Shown here piece by piece: positions 52,632 through 63,846 of a stretch of DNA of 64,000 nt. The stretch lies in assembly GCA_016928305.1 (NCBI GenBank), contig JAFGKY010000013.1, positions 38,658 through 102,657 on the forward strand. Reading direction: 5' to 3'. This stretch comes from Bacteroidales bacterium (GTDB lineage: Bacteria; Bacteroidota; Bacteroidia; Bacteroidales; UBA10428). Under the pieces are notes generated by a model that ran no database searches, had not been told where the DNA came from, and saw only the letters and a program-made list of their open reading frames with translations. Position 1 is the first letter of the stretch, and every line of letters starts with the position of its first letter. The position numbers and the translations under genes were made by a program.

Positions 52632-53936
52632 TCAGAAGTATTGTAGCTTATTTTGAACTTCCTGGTATTTGTCATTCATCTGCAGACGGAAATACAATGT
52701 TTTCAGTGTTTCCAGGGGTTCCTTATTATCCGGATCTATTTCACTGGCTTTTTCCATGTACGGTATGGCAGCTTTGAACATATCATCGGCTTCTGCTTTT
52801 GCTTTTTCATACTCCTGGTTATCGGTGATATTGACCATTTCTTCGTACATCTTTACAGCTTTGTTATAATGAAGAACGCCTAAATTAAATGCTGCATTAT
52901 AAAATGTTGAATCAATCTCAATGCATTTCTCGTATACTTTTTTGGCTTCATCAAAATTACCCATTTTATCGTGTATAGTACCTTCTGCAAAAATGTAAGA
53001 AACATTGTTCGGATCACCCTCTTTTGCTATGTTCAGAAAATCCAATGCTTTCTGAGACTGTTGTGAAACCAGGTAGTAATTAATGAGCTCAATCAGGATT
53101 GATTCATTATCGGGATATTTCTTAAATCCTTCATAAAGGATCTCTTCACCAGCAAGGGTATCCCCTACTCCGAAATAGCTGTTTTTAAGGAATACATGAA
53201 GAAAAGGCTCTTCAAACCCAAGGTTTTTAACCTCCTTAAAAAGCTTGAGTGATTCATCATAATTTTTCATTTCATATGCAGCACGACCGGTATTATACAA
53301 AATAATGGTATCCTTCAGGTTTTCCATAACCGGAAGTTTGTTGATATTCAAAATTTTAGAGAAATTATTATAGGCTGCTTCATAATCCTTAAGGTTATAA
53401 GCTAAAACAGCTTCGGTTTCATAAGCCAGTTTAAGGTTATTAAGGGTAGATTTAATACCCTTGGTTTCCTTTCCTTCTGTATCAAGTTTTATGGCTTCGT
53501 CGATGCTTTTCTGTGCTTCTTCAAGCGGTTTTTCATGAATTTTATTTGTCTCTGTCCATGAGTCCAGTGCACTGTTTCTGTATGTTAGTGTAATTCGTTC
53601 ATATACATGATCTTCCATAGCATCCGACCCGTCCTGATAGCTCTTTACTTCCTTGGGTTCTTTAAAGAACAGCTTGGCTTCACTTGAAGGCATCCCCTTC
53701 CGCAAATACTGAATATGGACATTATAGATCTCAATCATTACGTCTGCCCTGTTGATCCAGGTTTTGGCCTTGATGTTCTTTTTCGGGTTTTCAATATCAG
53801 CATTACTCTTTTTCAACTTATTTTCCACGGAGGAATAATTAATGAGGTTTGCCTGGGCAGCCATGGGATCTGTCTGGGCTTTCACCGCCAGATTTATTAA
53901 AAACATGACCACAATTAGAAAGCTTATTTTTTTCAT
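52632..53936 (-). CDS. Exported tetratricopeptide repeat protein
   Basis: 434 residues. Signal peptide (MKKISFLIVVMFLINLAVKAQ), then an N-terminal helical part and TPR units from about residue 150 to the end (e.g. AAYNNFSKILNINKLP, FDEAKKVYEKCIEID, ASEIDPDN). The gene follows gyrA at 133 bp, a common arrangement in Bacteroidales. A periplasmic scaffold role is inferred only from TPRs. Confidence 0.85.
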   Translation of the reverse strand: MKKISFLIVVMFLINLAVKAQTDPMAAQANLINYSSVENKLKKSNADIENPKKNIKAKTWINRADVMIEIYNVHIQYLRKGMPSSEAKLFFKEPKEVKSYQDGSDAMEDHVYERITLTYRNSALDSWTETNKIHEKPLEEAQKSIDEAIKLDTEGKETKGIKSTLNNLKLAYETEAVLAYNLKDYEAAYNNFSKILNINKLPVMENLKDTIILYNTGRAAYEMKNYDESLKLFKEVKNLGFEEPFLHVFLKNSYFGVGDTLAGEEILYEGFKKYPDNESILIELINYYLVSQQSQKALDFLNIAKEGDPNNVSYIFAEGTIHDKMGNFDEAKKVYEKCIEIDSTFYNAAFNLGVLHYNKAVKMYEEMVNITDNQEYEKAKAEADDMFKAAIPYMEKASEIDPDNKEPLETLKTLYFRLQMNDKYQEVQNKLQYF

Positions 53937-53983
53937 TTTTTTGTTTTTTTAGATGCTATTTTCTTTATACTCAAAAAATTTGC

Positions 53984-53991
53984 CAAAAATA
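53984..53991 (-). promoter_or_regulatory. Predicted -7 box of the TPR gene
   Basis: TATTTTTG on the minus strand, 48 bp before the ATG, in the gap after gyrA. Confidence 0.35.
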
Positions 53992-54069
53992 AAATTAAAA
54001 ATAAAATTGTCCAAGAAAAGCTGTCAATAATTCAATATATAAACAGGCTAATCTACATTTTCTTTTTGA

Positions 54070-56580
54070 TCAGGCACTGACATCGGTATCTGTACTTTCT
54101 CCAGATTCGGCTATCAGTTTGTCGGTACCATTTTCCGAAGATGTTACAACACTTGTAACAGCAGCAATAGAATCGCCCTGCCGCAGATTTATCAGCCTTA
54201 CTCCCTGGGTTGCACGACCCATAAGTCTTAGAGACGCTACTGCCAATCGTATTGCAAGTCCCGATTTATTGATGATCATCAGGTCATCTTTATCGGTCAC
54301 CGCCTTAATGGCAATGAGTTTTCCGGTTTTTTCAGTCACGTTGATAGTTTTTACGCCTTTGCCTCCCCGGTTGGTCACCCGGTAATCTTCCAGGTGAGTA
54401 CGTTTGCCAAATCCTTTTTCAGATACCACAAGAATGGTAGTGTCCGGGTCCTGAACACAGACCATACCTATCACTTCATCCGTATAGGCCTCACCGGTAT
54501 TAATTCCTCTCACTCCGGAAGCATTTCTTCCCATGGGCCTGACTTTCTTTTCATTGAACCGTATGGCCTTGCCCGATCGCACAGCCAGCAATATTTCATG
54601 TTTACCGTTTGTTAACCTTGCCTGTATAAGCCTGTCACCTTCCCTGATGTTAATGGCATTAATACCGGATTGCCTGGGTCTGGAATAAGCCTCAAGGGCA
54701 GTTTTTTTAATAATGCCATGCTGTGTACAGAGGACAATGTAATTGTTGTTGATATAGGTTTCGTCAACAAGACTTTTCACATTGATGAATGCCCTTACTT
54801 TATCACCCTGTTCAATATTGATCAGGTTTTGAATGGCTCTTCCTTTGGATGATTTTGTTCCTTCAGGGATATCATAGACCTTCAGCCAGAAGCACTTTCC
54901 GTTTTCAGTAAAAAACAGCAAGGTATTGTGCATGGTGGCATGAAACATATGTTCGAGGAAATCCTCATCACGGGTTTCGCTTCCTTTGGATCCCACTCCG
55001 CCTCTTTGCTGTGTACGAAATTCAGTCAGTGGTGTACGTTTAATGTATCCCAGGTGGGATATGGTGATGATCATATCCTGGTCGGCATAGAAATCCTCGG
55101 GATTGAATTCCTCTGCATTGGGTACAATGACTGTACGGCGTTCATCACCATAATTATCAATTAATTCCTGCAATTCATCCTTAATGATTTTCATGCGTAA
55201 ATTCATGTCAGACAGGATTTCCTTAAGGTAGGCAATGAGTTTCTGAATTTCGTCATAATCCAGTTTTATTTTTTCCCTCTCTAAACCTGTGAGCCGCTGT
55301 AAACGCATATCAAGAATTGCCTTAGCCTGGGCCTCAGAGAGAGCAAATGTACCTATCAGTCCGTTTTTAGCATCTTCAGGGGTTTTAGAAGCGCGGATGA
55401 GGCTGATCACTTCATCAAGGTGATCAAGGGCAATCAGCAAACCTTCCAGAATGTGTGCTTTCTTTTCAGATTCCTCGAGGTCGAATTGTGTTCTTTTAAT
55501 AACTACTTCATGCCGGTGTTCAACAAAGTACCGGATGGTACTTTTCAGGGACAATATGCGTGGGCGGCCGTGGACAAGCGCAATATTATTTACATTGAAA
55601 GATGTTTGCAACGGGGTAAGGCGGAATAAATTGTTGAGAACAACTCCGGATTGTGCTTCCTTCTTCAGGATTATCACTACACGCAAACCATTCCTGTCCG
55701 ATTCATCGTTGATATAAGAAATGCCTTCCAGCTTCTTCTCGTCGATAAGTTCGGCAATTTTCCGGATCATCTCGGCTTTGTTTGTCTGGTAAGGGACTTC
55801 GGTCACAACAATAACTTCCCTGCCGCTATGTGTTACTTCAATATCCGTTTTTGCTCTCAGGACGATTTTCCCTTTCCCCGTTTCGTAAGCTTCTTTAACG
55901 CCCTGATGACCATATATTACTCCTCCTGTCGGAAAATCAGGTCCCTTAATATGAACCATAAGTTCATCCGTCGTAACCTCATTGTTATCGATATAGGCCA
56001 TAGTGGCTTTACAGACTTCCACAAGATTATGGGGTGGTATGTTGGTGGCCATTCCGACAGCAATTCCTGATGCCCCGTTTATAAGCAGATTAGGTATACG
56101 GGAAGGCAAAACCGTGGGTTCCTGCAGTGAGTCATCGAAATTGAGCTGGAAATCAACCGTATTTTTTTCAATATCAGCCAGCATATCTTCAGCAATTTTT
56201 TGCAGCCTTGCCTCTGTATAACGCATAGCCGCCGGATTATCACCGTCCATTGAACCGAAATTTCCCTGTCCTTCCACCAGCGGGTATCGCAATGACCAGT
56301 CCTGTGCCATCCTCACCATAGCATCATAAACCGACGTATCACCATGGGGATGATACTTTCCCAGAACCTCCCCCACTATCCTGGCTGATTTCTTATAGGG
56401 CCGGTTGGATGAAACACCCAATTCCTGCATTCCGTATAAAACACGGCGGTGCACCGGTTTAAGACCATCCCTCACATCCGGTAATGCACGCGACACGATA
56501 ACCGACATCGAATAATCGATGTAGGCCGATTTCATTTCCTCCTCAATGTTAATCTTTACAATTCTTTCGCTTCCTGCCAT
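54070..56580 (-). CDS. gyrA: DNA gyrase subunit A
   Basis: 836 residues. N-terminal breakage-reunion domain with [20 protein letters not shown], the quinolone-region GDTSVYD, and the catalytic Tyr121 in AMRYTEARL. The C-terminal beta-pinwheel DNA-wrapping domain contains the GyrA box variant [10 protein letters not shown], which distinguishes gyrase from topoisomerase IV. With GyrB it introduces negative supercoils. The position matching Ser83 of E. coli is Thr. Divergent from clpC over 267 bp. Confidence 0.95.
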   Translation of the reverse strand: MAGSERIVKINIEEEMKSAYIDYSMSVIVSRALPDVRDGLKPVHRRVLYGMQELGVSSNRPYKKSARIVGEVLGKYHPHGDTSVYDAMVRMAQDWSLRYPLVEGQGNFGSMDGDNPAAMRYTEARLQKIAEDMLADIEKNTVDFQLNFDDSLQEPTVLPSRIPNLLINGASGIAVGMATNIPPHNLVEVCKATMAYIDNNEVTTDELMVHIKGPDFPTGGVIYGHQGVKEAYETGKGKIVLRAKTDIEVTHSGREVIVVTEVPYQTNKAEMIRKIAELIDEKKLEGISYINDESDRNGLRVVIILKKEAQSGVVLNNLFRLTPLQTSFNVNNIALVHGRPRILSLKSTIRYFVEHRHEVVIKRTQFDLEESEKKAHILEGLLIALDHLDEVISLIRASKTPEDAKNGLIGTFALSEAQAKAILDMRLQRLTGLEREKIKLDYDEIQKLIAYLKEILSDMNLRMKIIKDELQELIDNYGDERRTVIVPNAEEFNPEDFYADQDMIITISHLGYIKRTPLTEFRTQQRGGVGSKGSETRDEDFLEHMFHATMHNTLLFFTENGKCFWLKVYDIPEGTKSSKGRAIQNLINIEQGDKVRAFINVKSLVDETYINNNYIVLCTQHGIIKKTALEAYSRPRQSGINAINIREGDRLIQARLTNGKHEILLAVRSGKAIRFNEKKVRPMGRNASGVRGINTGEAYTDEVIGMVCVQDPDTTILVVSEKGFGKRTHLEDYRVTNRGGKGVKTINVTEKTGKLIAIKAVTDKDDLMIINKSGLAIRLAVASLRLMGRATQGVRLINLRQGDSIAAVTSVVTSSENGTDKLIAESGESTDTDVSA

Positions 56581-56789
56581 CTTGGCTATATCATTAATAG
56601 GTTAAAAAAAAATCATTATATTTATAATATAAACGGCTTTTCACACGAAAGTGATAGAAAGTCCGTTATAGATTTTAAGATATATCTTTGAAACAGGGCT
56701 TAAATTTAGGTATTTATTGCCGTTATGCTGTTGATTTTATGAGCAAATTTTTAACAAATGCTGTTCAAAAAAGGTTCTTAATTAATTAG

Positions 56790-56797
56790 TATATTTG
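56790..56797 (+). promoter_or_regulatory. Predicted -7 box of clpC
   Basis: TATATTTG, exact TAnnTTTG, 51 bp before the ATG. The gyrA-clpC intergenic region has no other recognised site, and no CtsR or CIRCE-like repeat was seen. Confidence 0.45.
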
Positions 56798-56847
56798 CAT
56801 AATAAATGCTTATTTGCTATCCTATGAATCATATGATTTGACTATTT

Positions 56848-59427
56848 ATGGATGCTAAATTTTCACAACGGATTAAAGATGTGCTTTCTTACAGCAAGGA
56901 AGAAGCCATACGGTTAGGGAATACGGAGATTGCACCGGAGCATTTGTTACTGGGTATTCTCAGGGAAGGAGAAGGTGTTGCAATTGATGTGCTGGTTTCA
57001 CTTGGAGCCAATCTTTTCCAGTTGCGAAAAGACATTGAGACCTCTCTTTCGCCGGCCGGACCTGTCAAAGTTACGGAAACCGATAATGTTCCCCTGCTGA
57101 AATCATCCGAAAGAATTCTTAAACTTGTGTATCTGGAAGCTAAATCACTCAAGAAAACAACCATTGATACCGGACATTTGCTCCTGGCAATCATAAAGGA
57201 TGAAGGCTCAACCATATCAAGGGTTTTATTCGAACACAGCATCGATTACAACAAAGTAAGACGTGAACTGGTAAGCGAGCACATGGGAGAAACCGAGGAT
57301 GATGAGCCGAAAAATGAATTTCCGCATGAAGACGATGAACCCATGGGATCCTTCGGATCCGGGAAAGGCGGATCGCCGGAATCTGCTTCAAAGTCAAATT
57401 CCGATACGCCGGTCCTTGATAATTTCGGTATAGATCTAACGAAAGCGGCCGAGGAAGACCGGCTTGATCCTATCGTGGGACGGGAAAGAGAAATAGAAAG
57501 ACTGGCGCAAATCCTAAGCCGCAGGAAAAAAAATAATCCGATACTTATTGGTGAACCGGGCGTTGGTAAATCAGCTATTGTTGAAGGACTTGCTTTGCGG
57601 ATTACGCAAAAGAAAGTATCGCGTGTTTTATTTGGTAGACGGGTGGTAACGCTCGATCTGGCTGCTATTGTAGCCGGTACGAAATACCGCGGTCAGTTTG
57701 AGGAAAGGATGAAAGCCATTCTGAATGAGCTATCCAAAACCAGTAATATTATACTGTTCATTGACGAAATCCACACCATTGTCGGGGCTGGCGGTGCAAC
57801 CGGTTCACTTGATGCGGCAAACATGCTTAAGCCTGCACTTGCACGGGGTGAGATACAGTGTATTGGCTCGACAACGCTGGATGAATACCGGCAGCATATT
57901 GAAAAGGACGGAGCCCTTGAACGGAGGTTTCAAAAAATAATGGTAGAACCAACCTCACCCGAAGAGACTCTTGAGATCCTTAATAACATTAAGGAAAGAT
58001 ATGAAGATCATCATAATGTAGTGTATTCGGATGATGCCATTTCAGCTTGCGTAAAGCTTACTAACCGTTATATCTCCGATCGTCATCTTCCGGATAAGGC
58101 CATAGACGCTTTGGATGAATCGGGTTCACGGGTGCATATTTCAAATATAGTGGTGCCCGAAAAGATACTTGAACTTGAAAAGAATATTGAGGAAACCAAG
58201 AAAGAAAAAATAAAATCGGTTAAGAACCAGAATTTTGAAAAAGCTGCCAGTTACCGCGATAAAGAAAAGGAATTCATTGAATTGCTCGAAGAGGAAAAGA
58301 TCCGTTGGGAAAAAGAACTGGCCAGAAACAGGCAGATGGTAGATGCTGAAAAGGTCGCTGAAGTGGTGGCTATGATGACAGGAGTGCCGGTACAACGGAT
58401 CGCACTGGAAGAAGGACAGCGCCTGCTGAGAATGGGAGATGAACTGAAAGGTAGTGTCATAGGACAGAATGAAGCCATCGAAAAAGTCGTCAAGTCCATT
58501 CAACGTAACAGAGCAGGATTGAAAGATCCGAACAAGCCCATCGGCACTTTTATTTTTCTTGGTCCTACCGGAGTTGGGAAAACACAGCTGGCAAAGGTGC
58601 TGGCTCATTACCTTTTTGATTCCCACAACAATCTTATCCGTATCGACATGAGCGAGTATATGGAGAAGTTTTCGGTGTCAAGGCTGGTAGGAGCCCCTCC
58701 CGGCTATGTTGGTTATGAAGAAGGAGGTCAGCTGACCGAGAAAGTCCGAAGAAGGCCTTACTGTGTAGTCCTGCTGGATGAAATTGAAAAAGCACACCCC
58801 GATGTATACAATATCCTCCTTCAGGTGATGGATGAGGGACAACTGACTGACAGCCTTGGGCGCAGGGTGGATTTCAGGAATACCATTGTTATCATGACCT
58901 CCAATATCGGAACAAGACAACTAAAAGATTTTGGTCAGGGAGTCGGATTTACCACAGCATCAAAACAGGCTTCAGCAAATGAGTTTGCAAAAAGTGTCAT
59001 TCAAAACGCTCTGAAAAAAACGTTCTCGCCAGAGTTCCTTAACCGTATTGATGATGTCGTTATTTTTAATGCCCTGACGCGGGAGGACATTCATAAAATT
59101 ATTGATATTGAACTGAAAGGATTGTATGAGCGCATCTTAAATATGGGTTTCAGCGTGAAAATGAGCAAAGAAGCCAAGGATTTTATTGCAGAACGGGGCT
59201 TTGATATTCAGTTTGGCGCCAGGCCGTTGAAACGTGCCATTCAAAAATACCTTGAGGATCCTATGGCCGAGGTAATTATTAAAACAAACATCCAGCCTGA
59301 TGATGTCATTGAAGTGAACCTTGATAAAGAAAAAGATGAGATCATCATGGAAGTGGTACACCAGGCAAAAGATAAGGAAAAAGAAATTGAAGAAGGCGAA
59401 AAAGTCGAAAAGAAGAAATCAAAATAA
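56848..59427 (+). CDS. clpC: ATP-dependent Clp protease ATP-binding subunit ClpC
   Basis: 859 residues. Two Clp_N repeats (about 1-145), a low-complexity acidic linker, AAA+ 1 with Walker A GEPGVGKS near 236, a UVR coiled coil (about 445-485: [15 protein letters not shown]), AAA+ 2 with Walker A GPTGVGKT near 573, and a C-terminal ClpB_D2 small domain. It unfolds substrates for ClpP; clpP is not in the window. The very C-terminus is rich in Lys/Glu. The convergent rimO gene ends 3 bp away. Confidence 0.94.
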   Translation: MDAKFSQRIKDVLSYSKEEAIRLGNTEIAPEHLLLGILREGEGVAIDVLVSLGANLFQLRKDIETSLSPAGPVKVTETDNVPLLKSSERILKLVYLEAKSLKKTTIDTGHLLLAIIKDEGSTISRVLFEHSIDYNKVRRELVSEHMGETEDDEPKNEFPHEDDEPMGSFGSGKGGSPESASKSNSDTPVLDNFGIDLTKAAEEDRLDPIVGREREIERLAQILSRRKKNNPILIGEPGVGKSAIVEGLALRITQKKVSRVLFGRRVVTLDLAAIVAGTKYRGQFEERMKAILNELSKTSNIILFIDEIHTIVGAGGATGSLDAANMLKPALARGEIQCIGSTTLDEYRQHIEKDGALERRFQKIMVEPTSPEETLEILNNIKERYEDHHNVVYSDDAISACVKLTNRYISDRHLPDKAIDALDESGSRVHISNIVVPEKILELEKNIEETKKEKIKSVKNQNFEKAASYRDKEKEFIELLEEEKIRWEKELARNRQMVDAEKVAEVVAMMTGVPVQRIALEEGQRLLRMGDELKGSVIGQNEAIEKVVKSIQRNRAGLKDPNKPIGTFIFLGPTGVGKTQLAKVLAHYLFDSHNNLIRIDMSEYMEKFSVSRLVGAPPGYVGYEEGGQLTEKVRRRPYCVVLLDEIEKAHPDVYNILLQVMDEGQLTDSLGRRVDFRNTIVIMTSNIGTRQLKDFGQGVGFTTASKQASANEFAKSVIQNALKKTFSPEFLNRIDDVVIFNALTREDIHKIIDIELKGLYERILNMGFSVKMSKEAKDFIAERGFDIQFGARPLKRAIQKYLEDPMAEVIIKTNIQPDDVIEVNLDKEKDEIIMEVVHQAKDKEKEIEEGEKVEKKKSK

Positions 59428-59430
59428 GCT

Positions 59431-60750
59431 TTAGCGGTCGGGCTTAATGGCTTTTCCAAATAAATCATAGGTATCTGTTTCATAAATGCTGATGTTGTAA
59501 AACTCTCCTGTTTTTAACACCTGTTCTCCTTTAATGATCACTTCGTTATCAACCTCAGGTGAGTCACCTTCCGTTCGTCCGATTAAGTTTTCGCCCTCAC
59601 GACGATCAATTATTGTTTTGTACGATTTCCCTACCTTATTCTGATTTTTTTCGTGTGATATTCCTTCCTGGATTTTCATGACAGTTGCCATGCGCTCATC
59701 TTTCACCTCCTGTGGTATGATATCCCGGTAATGATGAGCTGAAAATGTGCCTTCTTCCTCTGAATACTCAAAAACACCCAGTCTGTCAAATTTCACCCGT
59801 GAGATGAATTCCAGCAGTTGCTGAAAATCCTTTTCATCCTCGCCCGGATATCCAACCATGAGTGTAGTACGTAATGTCAGTCCCGGGACAACCGTTCTCA
59901 GCCTGTCAATCAGTTCGTATGTCTGCTTAGCGGTTATGCCTCTTCTCATCGATTTCAAAATCTTATCGCTGATGTGCTGGAAAGGAATATCGAGATAGTT
60001 GCAAATGTTCTTGCGGTTTCTCATGATCTCAGGAATATCTGTCGGAAACGAGGCGGGATAAGCATATTGTAACCGGATCCATTCCAATTTATCAATTTCG
60101 GAAAGTCTTTCCAGCAGGCTTGCCAGGGATTGCCTGTTGTAGATATCCATCCCGTAATACGTCAGATCCTGTGCTATCAGTATGATCTCTTTTACTCCCC
60201 TGTCAACAAGTTTTCGCGCTTCTGCAATAATTTCTTCACGGGGTCTTGATACATATTTGCCTCGAATCAACGGTATAGCACAAAAGGAACATCTGCGGTC
60301 ACAGCCTTCTGATATTTTGAGGTAAGCATAATGAGCGGGTGTAGTGATCAAGCGCTCTCCTACCAGATTGTTCCGGTAATTTCCACCCAGCATTCCAATC
60401 AATTCAGACTGGTTATTCACCCCAACAACTCCATCAAGCCCGGGTATCTCATTCATAAGCTGATCCTTGTATCGCTGCGACAGGCATCCCATAACAAAAA
60501 CACGGTTGATTATGCCCTGTTCTTTAGCCCTGACATGAGCAAGAATGGTATCAACCGATTCCTGTTTGGCATCATGAATAAACCCGCAGGTATTAATGAC
60601 AACGGTCCTGGCTTCTGTTTGGTCTACATTATGGACAACATCGAAGCTGTTGGCCTGCAACTGAGCAAGGAGTTGCTCGGAGTCAACAAGGTTTTTTGAA
60701 CATCCGAGAGATATAACGTTGATCAGTCTGTCCTTCCGGTGCGTCTTCAT
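59431..60750 (-). CDS. rimO: Ribosomal protein S12 methylthiotransferase
   Basis: 439 residues. N-terminal cluster-binding cysteines C17 (SLGCSKN), C55 (NTCGF) and C89 (GCLSQ), radical SAM CX3CX2C at C150/C154/C157 (GCDRRCSFC), and a C-terminal TRAM domain. It adds a methylthio group to the conserved Asp of ribosomal protein S12. SLGCSKNLVDSE and the gene context (ftsY) favour RimO over MiaB. Confidence 0.93.
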   Translation of the reverse strand: MKTHRKDRLINVISLGCSKNLVDSEQLLAQLQANSFDVVHNVDQTEARTVVINTCGFIHDAKQESVDTILAHVRAKEQGIINRVFVMGCLSQRYKDQLMNEIPGLDGVVGVNNQSELIGMLGGNYRNNLVGERLITTPAHYAYLKISEGCDRRCSFCAIPLIRGKYVSRPREEIIAEARKLVDRGVKEIILIAQDLTYYGMDIYNRQSLASLLERLSEIDKLEWIRLQYAYPASFPTDIPEIMRNRKNICNYLDIPFQHISDKILKSMRRGITAKQTYELIDRLRTVVPGLTLRTTLMVGYPGEDEKDFQQLLEFISRVKFDRLGVFEYSEEEGTFSAHHYRDIIPQEVKDERMATVMKIQEGISHEKNQNKVGKSYKTIIDRREGENLIGRTEGDSPEVDNEVIIKGEQVLKTGEFYNISIYETDTYDLFGKAIKPDR

Positions 60751-60797
60751 GCAAAGGAATAGTTATATGACGAGTGAAAAGAATATGTTAGCTGAGG

Positions 60798-61748
60798 TTA
60801 CCGGGTGAAAAGTGAATCGACAAATTCGTACTTGTCAAATACCTGGAGATCATCCATTTTTTCGCCAATACCCACATATTTTACAGGTATTTTAAATTGG
60901 TCGGAGATGCCAATTACCACTCCTCCTTTTGCAGTACCATCAAGTTTTGTAATAGCCAGACTGGTTACCTGGGTAACCGCCGTAAATTGTTTGGCCTGCT
61001 CAAAAGCATTTTGTCCGGTAGAACCGTCAAGCACAAGCAATACTTCGTGAGGTGCTCCCGGTATGACTTTTTCCATTACCCTTTTTATCTTGGAGAGTTC
61101 ATTCATCAGGTTGGCTTTATTGTGCAATCTGCCGGCAGTATCAATAATAACAACATCAGAATTATTGGCCTTGGCAGATCCAAGTGTATCAAAAGCCACG
61201 CTGGCAGGATCAGAACCCATTTGCTGTTTAATAACCGGAACATCAACACGCCTGGCCCATATCCCGAGCTGATCGATAGCAGCGGCCCTGAATGTATCGG
61301 CAGCACCCAGAAGAACTGATTTGCCCGCCTTTTTATAGTGATAGGCAATTTTGCCAATCGTTGTGGTTTTTCCCACCCCGTTAACGCCAACAACCATTAT
61401 TATCCATGGTTTTTGGGGAAGATCGGTTGAAAATCCATCAATGGATGAACTGTTGTTTTCTTCCAGCAGGGCTGCAATTTCTTCCTTCAATATGGTATTA
61501 AGCTCCTGAGTATTAAGAAATTTATCACGGGCAACACGTTGCTGAATCCGCTCAATGATCCTGAGGGTTGTTGCCACACCGACATCGGAAGTAACAAGTA
61601 CTTCTTCCAGGTTGTCCAGCACCTCATCATCAACACGGGATTTTCCAACCACAATCCTTGAAATCTTATGGAAAAGATTTTCCTTGGTTTTTTCAAGGCC
61701 ACGGTTCAGATTCTCTTTTTTCTGGCTGCCGAATAAACCGAATCTCAT
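60798..61748 (-). CDS. ftsY: Signal recognition particle receptor FtsY
   Basis: 316 residues containing only the NG domains: a four-helix N domain, then the G domain with GVNGVGKTTTIGK (P-loop), DTFRAAA, DTAGRL and TKLDGTAKGG. It lacks the long acidic N-terminal domain of E. coli. It docks SRP-ribosome complexes at the membrane. Located between DUF4295 and rimO, as expected in Bacteroidota. Confidence 0.95.
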   Translation of the reverse strand: MRFGLFGSQKKENLNRGLEKTKENLFHKISRIVVGKSRVDDEVLDNLEEVLVTSDVGVATTLRIIERIQQRVARDKFLNTQELNTILKEEIAALLEENNSSSIDGFSTDLPQKPWIIMVVGVNGVGKTTTIGKIAYHYKKAGKSVLLGAADTFRAAAIDQLGIWARRVDVPVIKQQMGSDPASVAFDTLGSAKANNSDVVIIDTAGRLHNKANLMNELSKIKRVMEKVIPGAPHEVLLVLDGSTGQNAFEQAKQFTAVTQVTSLAITKLDGTAKGGVVIGISDQFKIPVKYVGIGEKMDDLQVFDKYEFVDSLFTR

Positions 61749-61784
61749 AGTATTATAAATTATTCAATGCCTTACTTTGCAGAT

Positions 61785-61820
61785 AAAAAAAGCTTTCTCA
61801 TTGCGAAGAAAGCCTTTTTA
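61785..61820 (-). terminator. Terminator between DUF4295 and ftsY genes
   Basis: A hairpin with AGCTTTCT/AGAAAGCC-type arms extended by A/T runs on both sides. It ends the cinA-side ribosomal protein transcript before ftsY. Confidence 0.7.
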
Positions 61821-61841
61821 TTTCCGGTAAAGAATATTCGC

Positions 61842-61997
61842 CTAGCTTTCCTTAAAAAAATCCTTTATATGATCATTATGTACAATTTCTTCTTTGATAA
61901 TATAAGCTCCGGTTTTTGGAGACTTTACCATTTTGATACACCGGGTAAAAGATGCTCCGGTTCCAGTCTTTAATGTCGCTATTACTTTCTTTGCCAT
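61842..61997 (-). CDS. DUF4295 family small protein
   Basis: 51 residues: MAKKVIATLKTG, SFTRCIKMVKSPKTGAY, and a C-terminus HIKDFFKES. Very short, basic and cytoplasmic; it matches the Bacteroidota-specific DUF4295 proteins encoded next to rpmG. It probably binds RNA or ribosome, but this is inference from location and charge. It starts 12 bp after the rpmG stop. Confidence 0.85.
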   Translation of the reverse strand: MAKKVIATLKTGTGASFTRCIKMVKSPKTGAYIIKEEIVHNDHIKDFFKES

Positions 61998-62009
61998 AGG
62001 TCGATATCT

Positions 62010-62192
62010 TTATTTGATTTCACGATGAACGGTCACTTTCTTAAGAATGGGATTATACTTCTTTAATTCCAGTCTGTCAGGTGTATTCTTCCTGTTCTTG
62101 GTTGTAATGTATCGTGATGTTCCAGGCAATCCGCTGTTTTTATGTTCCGTGCATTCCAGGATTACCTGTGTTCTGTTTCCCTTTTTTGCCAT
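62010..62192 (-). CDS. rpmG: Ribosomal protein bL33
   Basis: 60 residues: [39 protein letters not shown], and ending in TVHREIK. It lacks the CXXC zinc pairs, so it is the zinc-free (C-) form. Part of the 50S E-site region. Operon with rpmB and DUF4295. Confidence 0.95.
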   Translation of the reverse strand: MAKKGNRTQVILECTEHKNSGLPGTSRYITTKNRKNTPDRLELKKYNPILKKVTVHREIK

Positions 62193-62211
62193 ATCTTAAT
62201 ATTATCTGATT

Positions 62212-62454
62212 TTAATAACTGGTTATGAATCCTTTGCTCTGTGCTTCTTCAAGAGCAGCTTTCAATCCTTTTTTATTGATTATTCTTATGCCTGAAGCAG
62301 ATACCCTTAAGGTGATCCAGCGTTTCTCTTCGGGCAGGAAATATCTTTTATCAAACAAATTAACTTCAAAACGTCTTTTCGTACGTTTTTTCGAGTGTGA
62401 AACATTATTTCCAACCATTGCTGACTTCCCTGTGATCTGACAAATACGCGCCAT
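62212..62454 (-). CDS. rpmB: Ribosomal protein bL28
   Basis: 80 residues from ATG (MARICQITGKSAMVGNNVSH), the normal L28 start; a longer frame upstream is not needed. Contains SKKRTKRRFEVNL, WITLRVSASGIRIINKKG and a C-terminal GFITSY. Only one Cys in the N-terminal motif, so a zinc-free form. First ribosomal protein gene after cinA. Confidence 0.95.
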   Translation of the reverse strand: MARICQITGKSAMVGNNVSHSKKRTKRRFEVNLFDKRYFLPEEKRWITLRVSASGIRIINKKGLKAALEEAQSKGFITSY

Positions 62455-62561
62455 TTTTAGAAATTTTTGCCGTTTTTTAAACAGCTCGCAAAGTACGTTA
62501 ATTTTATTCAAATATTCAAATATCTTGTCAACATTTTTATGTTGATCCCCTTGATTTTGTA

Positions 62562-63803
62562 TCAGCTAATCGTGATGAGTTCTTTACGCAGCATAAAAAG
62601 AGCCGATATAGCCGCTCTCTGAATGTTTCTTCCCCGGTGTTCCCCAAAGCTGAATCTTTGAGATATGGTTGAACCTGCCGTCGATACTGCTATCCAGGTG
62701 GTGCCAACAGGTTTTTCCTGAGTTCCGCCTGAAGGACCTGCTATTCCGGTTGTGGCAACAGATACATCAGCGCCGAAACGCTCACGTACACCACGGGCCA
62801 TTTCTTCGACCACCGGTTGACTGACGGCACCAAATTTTTTAATGAAATCCGGATCAACTCCAAGCAGGTCACACTTGCTGGCATTTGAATAAGCAGTAAC
62901 AGAGCCCTTGAAATAATCCGAACATCCCGGAACGGAAGTGACCATTGAGGCAATTTTACCGCCGGTGCAACTTTCCGCCACTGACAGTGTATGTCCTTTC
63001 TCACGCAACAGGTTTCCCACCAGTTCTTCAAGGGTATCATCGTTGTACCCGAAAATGTGATCATCAATAATATGCTTCAGTCTGGATAATTCTTCGCTGA
63101 GCATACGGCCGGCCTCATTGGCACTATCATAAACACTCAGTCTGAGTCTTAATATCCCTGGCGACGGAAGGTATGCCAGCTTAATCGAAGGGGACAGGTT
63201 GTTTTCCCACGACGCGATTTTATTAGCCATAGCTGATTCGGCAAGTCCATGTGTAAGTATGGTTAAGTGCTGGATAGGAGAAGGACGGAAAGCTTCTCTG
63301 ATCATGGGAAGTGCATATTCCATCATAATGGTCTTCATTTCAAAAGGTACTCCCGGAAGTGATATGAATGCTTTGCCGTTTTTTTCAAACCACATTCCCT
63401 GGGCTGTCCCCAGGGCGTTGTGCAAAATTCTGCAATTATCGGGCAATTCTGCCTGCCTTCTATTTCTTTCACTGATTTTCACGCCCCTTAAAGAAAGCAG
63501 AGTTTTGATATGATCCAGTACCGTCGTATTCAGTACCAACTTGCTGTTAAAATAGTCGGCCAGTGTTTGTTTGGTAATGTCATCATTCGTAGGACCCAGT
63601 CCGCCTGTAATTATTATCAGTCCGGCATTTTTTAATGCATCATCAAGGGCGGTGATGATTTGTTCACGGTTATCACCGATTGAAGTGATCTTCCCTACCC
63701 TGATGCCTATTTTGTTTAATTCATCTGCAAGGAAAGCGGAATTGGAGTCAATTACCTGTCCGATCAATATTTCATCGCCAATGGTTATGATTTCTGCGAG
63801 CAT
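62562..63803 (-). CDS. cinA: CinA-like nicotinamide-nucleotide amidase / competence protein
   Basis: 413 residues from ATG (MLAEIITIGDEILIG). N-terminal molybdopterin-binding-like COG1058 domain (GGLGPTNDDITK) and C-terminal amidase (PncC-like) domain with SVAESCTGGKIA, KGSVTAYSN and TTGIAGPSGGT. It recycles pyridine nucleotides by deamidating NMN and hydrolysing ADP-ribose-type compounds in the family. The start is fixed by the TAnnTTTG box just upstream, which lies inside any longer frame. Confidence 0.92.
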   Translation of the reverse strand: MLAEIITIGDEILIGQVIDSNSAFLADELNKIGIRVGKITSIGDNREQIITALDDALKNAGLIIITGGLGPTNDDITKQTLADYFNSKLVLNTTVLDHIKTLLSLRGVKISERNRRQAELPDNCRILHNALGTAQGMWFEKNGKAFISLPGVPFEMKTIMMEYALPMIREAFRPSPIQHLTILTHGLAESAMANKIASWENNLSPSIKLAYLPSPGILRLRLSVYDSANEAGRMLSEELSRLKHIIDDHIFGYNDDTLEELVGNLLREKGHTLSVAESCTGGKIASMVTSVPGCSDYFKGSVTAYSNASKCDLLGVDPDFIKKFGAVSQPVVEEMARGVRERFGADVSVATTGIAGPSGGTQEKPVGTTWIAVSTAGSTISQRFSFGEHRGRNIQRAAISALFMLRKELITIS

Positions 63804-63823
63804 ATGAATTGCAAATAAGGATG

Positions 63824-63831
63824 CAAATATA
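63824..63831 (-). promoter_or_regulatory. Predicted -7 box of cinA
   Basis: TATATTTG on the minus strand, exact TAnnTTTG, 20 bp before the cinA ATG. Its expected -33 position falls in the heptamer repeats that follow. Confidence 0.5.
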
Positions 63832-63846
63832 GGAAATGTAAGGACA

